Below, piece by piece: positions 27,241-43,691 of a DNA stretch of 64,000 nucleotides (its first letter is position 1; each line of letters opens with the position of its first letter). The position numbers were made by a program, and so were the translations under genes. The DNA is from Mugil cephalus (lineage: Eukaryota > Chordata > Actinopteri > Mugiliformes > Mugilidae), in the NCBI RefSeq assembly GCF_022458985.1, contig NC_061773.1, positions 3,416,001 through 3,480,000 of the forward strand, in the 5' to 3' direction. The notes below the pieces were generated by a model. That model was not told the origin of the DNA and ran no database searches. It saw nothing but the letters and a program-made list of their open reading frames with translations.

Positions 27241-28117
27241 TAAAATGGAAACAACAACTTTCACACAGAAAAAATTCAGTTTATTGAGATTTGGACAGTT
27301 GAAGACAAGGCATGTGGGATTATAAGTACAGTAATAGTTGTCATAAAAAAGTATGATACAGGAAATTTTACACACAGAACAGTTAAACAAAGAGGCACGT
27401 ACAGTTTGCACAATACCTATAAGTTCCTGAATAAAATGGCTATCTATTTTTTATTGGCAAATCTCTTAGAAATGGACACTGCATCTCCAAAAATTCTTTT
27501 TGGTTTCACCACAGTAATCCCAGAGGAAAGAAGCGCCTCGTTTATCGATTACAGCACATGAGCTACATTTTTGAGTAATGCATGTATGATGTGAGCCCTC
27601 TATAGTGCAGCGTGTGGTTTAGTGTATCTCCACCTCTGGAATGTTTAGACCTTACACACATCAACTGCCTTAAAAAAATACCCAAATAGAAATAGATCAG
27701 CCAGGAGAAAGAAAACGCTGCCAAAACATTTAGTTACATTGACTCAAGTCATTCAGACTGTTTTTCAGACAATAAAAACATCAGAAACAATGGGAGCATA
27801 TGGCAGTATGCACAGAGCACATCATACAGTAGATATTCAATGTAGTCATGGAAGAAGATGCTGAAATTTGTACATATCGTCATTGCACCAGTAACAGTAG
27901 AACACCATATCAAAAATATTGGCATTTGCCTTTGATTGCCGCCCCGCCCCCCCCCCCCCCCCCCCCTCACACTGAGACGGAAGCTACGATACAAACAAAC
28001 AAACATGTATCAAAAAGGATTACATTTAAAGAAAGTGCTTTACAGTATGAGTCTGGGAAGATGTTGCAGCTCCCATAGCGCTGTTCACAGGGAGGAGGAC
28101 GAGGTCCCGGCAGGAGG
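27229..28117 (-). other. pfkfb4: pfkfb4 3' UTR
   Basis: Non-coding sequence downstream of the pfkfb4 stop. Reverse-strand AATAAA candidates lie at 27229-27234 and 27280-27285. It contains a C-run of about 20 bases at 27947-27966. Confidence 0.45.
27947..27966. repeat. poly-C tract
   Basis: An uninterrupted C run, a G run on the pfkfb4 mRNA strand, within the inferred 3' UTR. Such runs can form G-quadruplexes and are prone to sequencing error. Confidence 0.85.
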
Positions 28118-34738
<6,621 letters not shown>

Positions 34739-35329
34739 CGTGGATGGCGGATCACCCTCCTAACAACAGACTGAGGCGGTGGGCTGCAGCCCGGCTGTCT
34801 GATTGTGCAGGCTGAGGGGGGACGAGGGGATGTCACATATCAGCTGAGAAACAGCAGCCGTAACCGTTACCGTAATGACCAGCCACTGAGCGCAACAGAA
34901 AGCTAGGGATCAAAACAAGACGCCTGGTACAGGACGTAACTGCATCTTTGATATTATCAAGTATTAACAGTTGTATATCGGGTTTTCTCATAGCTGTTTT
35001 ATAACTAGTTTTCTTATAGCAGGCTGTCTTTTAGCCATAATTTGTGATAAGATAGACAAAGAGATAGATTTGCTCAAAAACACACAGAATGCACTTCAGC
35101 AGTAAAAATCTTCCAGGCAATGCAAAACTTTTTTTTTAATATATAGTTATTATTTACAGTTATTGTTTTAGTTATCTTTGCACTAATAAATTTGCTTTTT
35201 CCACTGCCTTCTTTTGCACAAACCACAAAGTTACCTCACTGTCGTGTCAAATCCATTCTAGTCTCTTTTCTCTATATATTGCTGTGTTGCTATTTTTGTA
35301 TATTTTATTATACTATTTATTGTTAAATT

Positions 35330-35430
35330 TGTTACTGTTTGTTGTATACATCCTCGTCAAATTCCGCGCTACTGTGACAAGGAACTTTCCCATACATGGG
35401 ATAAATAAACAGTGTCTTATGTCTTAAACT
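35330..35430 (+). repeat. retroposon 3'-end-like sequence
   Basis: The phrase 'acaaggaactttcccataca' then 'tgggataaataaacag' and TCTTATGTCTTA resembles the tails of fish LINE or SINE retroposons (…aatttccccattgtgggataaataaag…TCTTATCTTA). Only this end is recognisable. Confidence 0.4.
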
Positions 35431-35744
35431 AAATGTAACATGTATATATATATATATATATATAAAATCAAGGACGAAAAAATACCCACACGTCCCATAC
35501 ACCATGGATTTGGCTAAATTCAGGCTAAATTGGGAGGAATTTAAACATAGACTGGGTTATACATTCATTCTTTAAACAACTCACAACTATTGCATAATTT
35601 ACAGTTTTTTTTCGCATGTTATTTTTTGGATGGGTTTGTTTTCCTTTATTCCCTTCGGGATATGTTTTTAGAAATGTTCCCAGAATTTGAGCAGACATCC
35701 AAGAACTCATTTCTATGAAAACATCATTTTAAAAGTGGCTACCG

Positions 35745-35940
35745 TAATATCGCGCGGAGTGCGCAAGTTAAGCGGGCACAAACGGTGAAAAACAAGCGCT
35801 CAGCTGTCCACATGCAGCACACATGGCCTGTGAATGCAGCTGAGGCCCGAACCAATCAGAGGGCAGACGGGAGGCACGGCGGCCAATGGGACAGCTGGAG
35901 CGGAGGAAACGATGGCGTGCTGACTTTCGGGGAGCTCAGA
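35745..35940. promoter_or_regulatory. CpG-richer patch with CCAAT boxes
   Basis: The patch includes ATATCGCGCGGAGTGCGC, GAACCAATCAGAGG and GGCCAATGGGAC within about 180 bases of GC-richer sequence, about 1 kb upstream of the pfkfb4 start codon. CCAAT boxes at this spacing are typical of NF-Y-bound promoters. No transcript can be assigned. Confidence 0.3.
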
Positions 35941-37177
35941 TAAACACACGAGCATGAAAACTGCAGGAGCCTCAAGTTTTAGGCTGTACCACGTCCCAGT
36001 CACGGGCCCCCGAGTTAAGACCACACATCCTTCTTGTGGCGAAAGTTCAACAATTTCAGATACACAGCAGAACAGAGTGTCAATATTTTGCCGAGTGTGC
36101 CTCTGGAAAACAAAAACAACTATATACAGGATATGCTAATAGATTACAAGTAGGCAGCTCAGGGCTGAAACTGAGAGGATTTACTGTCTTAAATTGAATG
36201 TATTTAGATTTTAAATATTTGTCAATGAGATATCTATCTGAAGATCTTGGATTCGGAGAAATTATAACTACTACTTTTCTGACTTTCATAATCAAAGCAT
36301 TTATTTAAACTGACCAGTTGCTGATAAACATGGTTGTAGCCCTAAACTTGTCAGAAATATAGTGGAAAAAGGTCCATTACACCTGATTATTCTCATTAAA
36401 AATAAATGAATAAATAAAAAATAAACACTACCCATCAAACAGTTGACATTCAGTTGGACAGTCCCGACAAATTTATTTTCTTTTGCTCAGTGAATTATTT
36501 CAGCAGTAAATCAGTTATTTACTCTAAGTTACAGTCATGTCTATTATGAAGTCTTACAGCATGACACATCGTAAACTGAATTCATAGCTGTGTGAATAAA
36601 CTTGTTGGCAGCATAATCCTGCCAAGAGACAAAAAAAAGAGAAGTCTAGCAGCCCTGCACTACACTCATCAGCAACTATGAATGAATGAGTCCAGTCACT
36701 TTCATTTAATAACTGCTGACAATTTAACATCCTGACTTCTACTAACTCTGGAAACCTGAGCTGTTTTGTTCGGCTTAATGAGAAACATAGTATAGTAGTA
36801 TATAGTAATAAATACTACAGCCACGACACCAGGGGGCACTGTGCTCCCACATTAAAAGCCACAAGTTCAGATTCCAGTGAAGTAAAGAATGCAATGAAGA
36901 TAAAAAGGCAAATATGCATCTTCTTAAAGAGACGTCCTCATCTGAATATGGTCAGAGCCTGATGACAGCTGTGTTATCACCTCAATATTCGTTGTGACAG
37001 AAAATTTCACAATGAGCAGAGAGAGGTGAATATGTCAGCAGGACTAATCCAACCAGACAGACCCTACGCTTCAGAGGTCCTAACAATACAGAAACACACA
37101 AATGTAATGAATAATGCAAATCATATTATATTTATGTGTATATATATATATATATCTTATGAATAATAATTTAATAT

Positions 37178-37408
37178 AATGGGTGGCGCAGCGGTTAACA
37201 GTGGTGGTTATGGGTTCTAAATCCAGGCCAACTGAAGTCTTTTTCTGTGGAGTTTGCATCTTCTCCCTGTGTCTGCATGGGTTCTCTCTGAGTACTCTGG
37301 CTTCCTCCCATCATCCAAAGACATGCTCATTAGGTTAACTGGTGATTTTATATTGGTCGTAGGTGTAAGTGTGAATGGTTGTCTGTCTCTCCAATGACAT
37401 CTGGGATA
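37178..37408 (+). repeat. dispersed fish non-autonomous repeat
   Basis: It begins 'gggtggcgcagcggttaaca' and continues through 'gtggagtttgcatcttctcc', 'tgcatgggttctctctgagt' and 'ggcttcctcccatcatccaa'. This is the widespread fish repeat with a 'gtggcgcagtggttagca…' head and 'cttcctcccacagtccaaagacatgc' body. I recognise the family by phrase but cannot name its class with confidence. A Tc1-derived copy abuts its right end. Confidence 0.6.
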
Positions 37409-37409
37409 A

Positions 37410-37753
37410 GCACCAGGCAGACCAGACACCCCCACCCCATAGCAGTGACACTCCTTGATGCAGCATCCATCCCGGCAAGGATGCAGCCTGACACAGACAC
37501 ACACACAAAAATGCATTAGGAACAACTCAAAAAACATGAAGAGCAGCACAAGGTGTTGACCTGGCCTCCAGATTCACTAGATCCCAAACTGATCAAGAAT
37601 CTGTGGGATGATCCACAGAGGCCCCTCCCCTCAACCCATAGGACCCAAAGACCCCACTAACAATATTCTGTTAACAGACACCACAGGACAACCTCTCTGA
37701 TAAGCCACAACTGTTGAGACACAAGGAGACCTACACAATATTAGGAAGGTGGT
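37410..37753 (+). mobile_element. Tc1-derived short element, copy 2 (5' end lost)
   Basis: It shares 'cagaccagacacccccacc', 'gcagcctgacacagac', 'acaaggtgttgacctgg', 'gatgatccacagaggcccct', 'ccataggacccaaagacc' and 'gacctacacaatattaggaa' with copies 44808-45314 and 57590-58083. It stops at 'aggtggt' before the terminal inverted repeat, so the right end is missing as well. Confidence 0.7.
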
Positions 37754-38694
37754 GATTTGATTTGATTGGATTTTTATTTGTCTCAAACAAGCACAACCGC
37801 CAAAACAAACAGTAATCGATAAAAGGAAAAAAGATGACACACGGTGATAAACTAATTTGAGAAGGGGCTGAAGGAAGCAGAGCTATTCTAATGTAGGCTC
37901 ACGTTCACCTAAAAATATAAATAAGAACAATTCAGAGAAGTGCTACTAGAACTTACTGATGCAAATATAAGTGTCGTTTAAAGTATATAAAAAAGTGCAT
38001 TGCTTTAAACCAATAAGGTAACTTCAGTGCATGAAACACTATCTCGTCTGGATCCTGTCTTGCCTCAGTTTACAGTATCAACTTACTGAATGGCTGCTGG
38101 CTCCACTGGATATGTTATCCTGTACGTAACACAGGAGCAAAAAACCAAAACAGTGCTGACTCCCATACTCTAATGTAAATACAGGCCGAAGGACATCCAG
38201 TTATTTTATCTTTAAAATATGCATGTTATGGTGAGCAACAGCAGCAACAGACATTCAATTAATATTTAATGGAGCTACTAGTTAAGGCGTCCAGTGGCCC
38301 GATGGTTGAGATGCACAAGACATGTTCAGTTCAGTGTCAGTTTCTGGTTGGAGCTGATGATGTCACTTTGTTTTCTGCCAAAAACAAAATCATTAAAAAA
38401 AGGAGGTACCCTCTGTTTTAATTTTGGAAACTGGCTGCAGGGATGTTCCTGCACGGCTGTTGATCGATAAGGCCTGGCTTACAGTCAGGATTCAGACTTG
38501 TTCTAACAGAACTGGATGAGGTTGAGATTGGACTTCAGTGTAGACAAGTTCTATGCTTCAAACGAAATTCACAACAAACCATGCAGTCCATGCTTTTGAC
38601 AAATGAATAATGATATGATTTGATTATACAACAATATGTTAGTAAAAGTTAATTTAATGTCAGTGAATAATGAATATTTTTAATAGACTAATCT

Positions 38695-39110
38695 ACACTC
38701 ACTAGCCAAAACATTATCTGCACTTTCATTCTAATATAACAGTCCTGTACCAAATCCCCCTTCATGACCGTTATAATGTTCACCCAAAATGCGTTTAAGA
38801 AAGCCAACTGAAAGGAAAGTAGTTTCATTTCTTAAATATTTTTTGCATATACCATGACCCGGATGCCTGAGAACCTTCACAGATGTTGTAACGTTCAGTT
38901 TTTGTTGAAACTGTATAAGAATCAAACGTGTCGGTGCAACACATTTCCATTCAATAGTACTTCAAACCACAACCTCCAAAATGAGCTGAATCAACAACCC
39001 TCTCAGTTATCTTAAACAAATGCTGAATACCATTACCTCCATTAAGATAAGATTTAATGTTAAATTATTATGCATTAGTTTACACCAGTGTACCTGATGA
39101 ACAGGAGAGC
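38695..39110. mobile_element. possible relic of a second Tc1-like family
   Basis: The left edge 'acactcactagccaaaacatta' and the right edge 'caccagtgtacctgatgaac' echo the ends of the fish element known by 'cactcactggccactttattaggtac' and 'ccagtgtacctaataaagtggcc'. The interior is not recognisable. Confidence 0.3.
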
Positions 39111-41324
39111 TGGTGTATAATTAGTATGTGGTGTGATGTCACTCAGAATAGGTGTATTGGTTCAAACTGTTGAACAGATGAGGACAAAAAAAGGTTGTCT
39201 CATGTGAGTGTGAAGAAGAAGATCAACAGCCCCATAGCACTGAAATGTAGCTGGATTTATTTATGTACATTAAAAAAAAAACAATACTAACGAACATTTG
39301 CTTGAATGCCTTCCCATGCAAAACATCAGCTACAACAGTGCACTGAGCAGCTGCACAGTTACTGCATAGGCTTTACACGGCCTCGTCTGAAGCCTTTAAT
39401 GTGATTCTGCGTGAGCGGGTGAACTTTCCCCTAGATAGAGAGCAGACACAGGGAGGGAGGGCGGCGCAACGAGAGACTGAAAGCAAGTCTGTGAGTGTGT
39501 ACTAGAGGTTTATTGTGCGTATTTCAAATACAAATCCGACTGAGATACAAAATGCAAACAAAAATAAGGATTGTTTTGTTGTCGAGTGTAACAAGAAGGG
39601 AAGATATAGGGAAGTGTTATTTCAGCTTTCAGCGTGTGAGGCAGCCTCTGGCATGAAGGGCAACATCCTGCAGGATATATGGCCACTGTGGAGCACATTT
39701 AATGATATAATCTGTGCTGCTGAAGCACATCCCCTCTGCGGTGTGAACAGTGTAGATGCACACGACAAAGCCTCTCAACCACTCTTTTTGTAGCATCGCA
39801 TTTTCACGACTGCTAACAGCTAGGGCAGCTCAATACACACGCCAGCCGCCATCATCACACCGAACACAAAGCAGGCCAGCTCTTAAATTAAACAGACGAG
39901 CCTCCACAATCACGTCAGTGTGCTGTTCCTGTTTTTCTGCTCAGCCCCACCTCTCTGCATATAAGCAGGCAGACAGGCAGGCCAGCATAGCAGTTCTCCT
40001 ACCCACCAGCACAGCCTGTGCTCTGTTCATCCCCCATGCATCTGCCACAACGGCCCAGGCTGTTGCACCAGTGTGACCGCATTTTCGCAAAACACAGCAG
40101 TAAATCTGTCTGCACGGTGTTCCTCAACATGACAACACAGCAGCGAAACCATAAACAAGCCCTGCAGGATACCTGACTAATAAAATTACATAACAGACTA
40201 TTCTTATAATAACTCATGGGATTATGTAGGTCAAAGTATTAACACTGCTTTAGATTCCACTCATGCATTTACTACTGCACTTGTAGTATTCAGACCGTTC
40301 ACTGAAGGACCTCGAACAAGAATCGAAGCGTGGGCTCGAAGAAGCAAACAGGGAAGTTAGACTTAAATGTTTGTGGTCACATGTGCCTCTGACAGAGTGC
40401 AGCACCTGTCTGATCAGGATTTTGGATCCAAATAACTCTGAAATCTGTTCTCCATCTGTCCCATCCACTGCTGCACATGTTAGGGGGAAAAATGAAGCAG
40501 TAGGTGCTTACGGTAATCGTGTTAGTTAGATCAGAACCATTCTGATCCATTGTATCTCTGCAGCAGCTACGTTAAAAACCCAGACATTCACTGTGTTATT
40601 GCAACTCTTGCACAGTACGGGGGATAGGCTGGAAGACAGGCAAGGGCATCCCGGAGTTTATTTGCACAAAAAAGTTTATACAGAATGAGCCTGGAGGTTA
40701 AGGTATACAAAAACGGCTAGTCTGATTTTAAGTTCATCTGTCTTCTCGTACACTCATGGTACATCATCTGTGCAAAGTTTGAGCAGATCAGGTGGATCTA
40801 TATTCGGATGCAGAAGTGACAGCCTTTTCTTAACATGCACAGCTGAGTTTAGAGTCTCTCTCCTAACTGTCAGCTGCTTCCAGGCTTACTAACCAGCAGA
40901 AAAACTAGGCTAAATCAGCAGACAGGAGGATGTTAGCCAACAACGCATCCCTGTCCTTTAACGAACTATCTCTTCACAACATAACATTTAAAGAGAGCGT
41001 GTCTTTCGCGTGTTTTAGAGCCGTGTGTCGCAGTCTGTTCCGCCTCTCCTCTCCTCGCTCTGAGGCGAGCCTACGTGACACAGGCTTGTTTACTTCATCC
41101 GCCTGATAACCCAGCTGCTCAGCAAACAGACGCGTCAAAGAAATGACAAGAGAGGGGACAAAAGTGGGGACTGAGCTGGTGTCCGCAGCCTACCTGGCCT
41201 GTCCCGCGTGTTTCTCGGGCGGCAGGAGCCCCTCATGGTCCGGGTTGAAGCTCTGCTTGCTCTTCTTCAGCAGCAGCGGAGGCAGCAATGAATGAAAGTC
41301 AGCTCCGAGGGGAAGCGCGCTCAC

Positions 41325-41418
41325 CGCCGCGTCCGCCAGGGTGCGCGCACACGCACATCAGTTTGTTATTGTGCTCCTTCTTCACCTTCTCCTTCACCGT
41401 CTCCTTCACCTTGGACAT
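41325..41418 (-). other. candidate alternative first coding exon of pfkfb4
   Basis: On the minus strand an ATG sits in an ideal initiation context, CCACCATGTCC. It opens a 31-codon reading frame starting MSKVKETVKEKVKKEH that runs into a good donor, GGCG/GTGAGC, at phase 1. The second coding exon of pfkfb4, 8.7 kb downstream, needs exactly phase 1. A second nearby ATG (41236) also reaches a phase-1 donor (CCAG/GTAGGC at 41193). Genes of the PFKFB family are known to use alternative first exons. The block is GC- and CpG-rich, like a promoter. No sequence similarity supports the exon, so it may instead belong to an unknown gene or be non-coding. Confidence 0.3.
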
Positions 41419-41436
41419 GGTGGATGGATGGTCCAG

Positions 41437-41545
41437 TTTTTTTAAAGCACCTTTCTACCCATTGGTACTCAAAGCGCTTTACAGTCATAGACGCATCTTC
41501 CCAAGCCATCAAACCGCTAGGCCTCTTACTAACAGCCACTCTTTA
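41437..41545. repeat. dispersed fish repeat fragment
   Basis: 'aaagcacctttctacccatt' followed by 'actcaaagcgctttacagtc' resembles the common fish repeat 'agcgcctttctag…tcaaagcgctttaca'. Family not assigned. Confidence 0.4.
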
Positions 41546-43691
41546 TTTTAATATATTTAAAATATATTTAATTTAAAAAGAATGTAGGAACATATTGGAT
41601 AAAAACAATCACTGTGTCTGAACATCCAGACAATTGAGATCCAAACATACATTTTCTTAGTAAATATTAATTATACACGAGGCATAAAAATGTACACTTT
41701 ATATCTCAGTTTGGGCCTTCAACAGGGCAGACCCATTTTAACATTTCATTAATGAGAATAAATGTTTAAATGTTTAAATCCAACCCTAACTTCAGCTGAG
41801 GCAGTTTTAACATTGAAACGTGTATGTCTGAACTATATCTGAAATAACACCTTTGCTAAAGTCAAATATTAAAAAGTTGCTAAAATCAAAGATTTAAGAA
41901 GTTTTGGTCTGGCTTACCAGCCAGGGAGTCAACAAGCAATGTAATCGAATACGTCACAGGGTTGGTTGGATCCCTCAGGAAATGGAAATGGACAAGGATG
42001 AAATGGAAAGACGTCTTGAGCCCAGTATAAATTCTTTTGGTTATGCTTTTTATCCGATACAGTGTGGAAACTGAGCAGTAGCAGCACCAAGAGTGGAAGA
42101 AGTGGTGACACCAGTGGTTTGGGGAGAAGCCTGTGTTGGCAAAATTACCTGTTGGCAACCAGTGTGACTATTGTTCACCGATGCCACTGTGTCACAGTCC
42201 ATTTGCTGGGTTGTCCTGTATAACCACGGTGCGTACTTTCCACATTATATGCCGGGAGGTGAATGTGTTGGAAGTGGCAATGCTTGTCTGAGCCAAGCTA
42301 GCTAGCTGTAACCACACGTTAAAATGCGATATAAAACAAGTACATGCTACATGTATCTGACTAAAACAATCTGTCTTCTCTCTCTCACTGTCTAACACTG
42401 TGGGACCAACCCCATGACTTCAGTACGGCAAGATGGCGGCACCCATGCAAAAGAAAAACATATAATGACCACCATATGTTCTCCTTATATGCTAACATTT
42501 GTCAATATTGTTATATATTGTTGGTAAGAGTGGAATTCCGTCTCTAAAATGTCCAAAAATGTGTAAAAATCTTAATTTCTCCTTTAATATGTTGTTGCAT
42601 TTTGCACGCAACATCTGTACACCCTAACTCTTGAACTTGCATAAGTAAGTCTACGATCCAAACTTTAAGCACAAGAGTCCTGGAGTTGCTCTTTGGGTGA
42701 GAGGAGTCTCTGAGATGCTGGCAAAAGGTCCTCAACTGCTGTCAAAAAGGCTCAGACAGAACAACATGTTCTGTAGACCTTAATACACCCTAATTATTTT
42801 GCAAAGCATAACTGGTAATCACTGGTCTATTTTATTTATTTATCACTTCTTTGTTCATCCGTTCATTTATGTATTATTCCCCCTTTGTGTTTATTCTCCT
42901 GTTATATTTATGTCTGACCTTTCTTTTCCCTTTTCGTTTGTGTGTAGGATTTCCTCACGTCAGGATGATGCTCATCTAGCTGATAATAAGACTGTTATCC
43001 TGTCTGTTTACTTTTTTATTTCATTTTGGAAGATGTCTGTTTTATTTGCTTTAATATGTGCATATATGATGTGTTTTCCCAAACACTAAATGACCAATAT
43101 ATCAAATATTTATTTTATTTCTAAGGTTCCTCAGTGTAGCAGTGAAGGACATAAACAGCCTAAACAGTATTTCTAAGATTGTCCCAAAATCATCAAGGCA
43201 AAGCAGCAGGATTTCACCTTTTCACTACCAGTTGTTTAGTGGTAGCTCATTGGTTCCGAGTATTTTCACCTTATACTCCTTATTTCAACATGATCAACAT
43301 AGTTTTCATCAATATATTTGCCGGCAAGCTCCTGCATGCAGTTGCACTTCTTGTATGGATAAATAAAGTTAAACTGAGTTGAACCGAACAAACAAAGTTG
43401 TTTTCAATTCAGTTTTGTGAAAGAGTGACAGAGAACCTGGGTAGTGTTGTGTAGCAGTACACACAGTCCATTTATCTTTCTGGAGTGTGCGCTGTGGGAC
43501 TTGGAGGGGATAGGAGACAACATAATGCAGTGATACGTGAGGGGCCTCATGACAGGTTCATCAGGTCTTCAGGACCTTGTCTGAGAATTAGAGACAGCAT
43601 CAGCAGTAGTGTTTTGCAAACCTAAAACGTACAGTTGTATTCCAGCATCTCTTCTTTAAGGTAGACATCATTGTCAAGAATCTACATCTGG
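41546..43691. other. spacer downstream of the WASP-like gene
   Basis: AT-rich sequence without a recognised exon. The WASP-like 3' UTR must start at 43691, but I cannot choose its poly(A) site. A retroposon-like tail ('tggataaataaagttaaact' then gagttgaaccgaac) is at about 43335-43390. Confidence 0.45.
43335..43390 (+). repeat. retroposon-type tail
   Basis: The phrase 'ataaataaagttaaactgag' with following 'ttgaaccgaac' is typical of fish retroposon 3' tails (…aataaagttgaactgaactgaac). Confidence 0.35.

Larger units (their letters stand above)
34739..41180. other. non-genic stretch upstream of pfkfb4
   Basis: No exon chain recognised. The sequence just above the pfkfb4 start (34740-34930) is probably 5' UTR and promoter. 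A CpG-richer patch at 35745-35940 has two CCAAT-type boxes. Repeats are at 35330-35430, 37178-37408, 37410-37753 and 38695-39110. Stretches 39400-40550 stay open in several frames but show no protein similarity that I recognise. Confidence 0.5.

Noticed and set aside
38283-38345. Possible tRNA-like SINE head ('agtggcccgatggttgagat')
   Set aside because: No convincing B box or full cloverleaf; too short to support.
39515-40217. Several overlapping open frames on both strands
   Set aside because: Cys/Ser-rich translations without domain or splice support; probably chance in a GC-mixed stretch.
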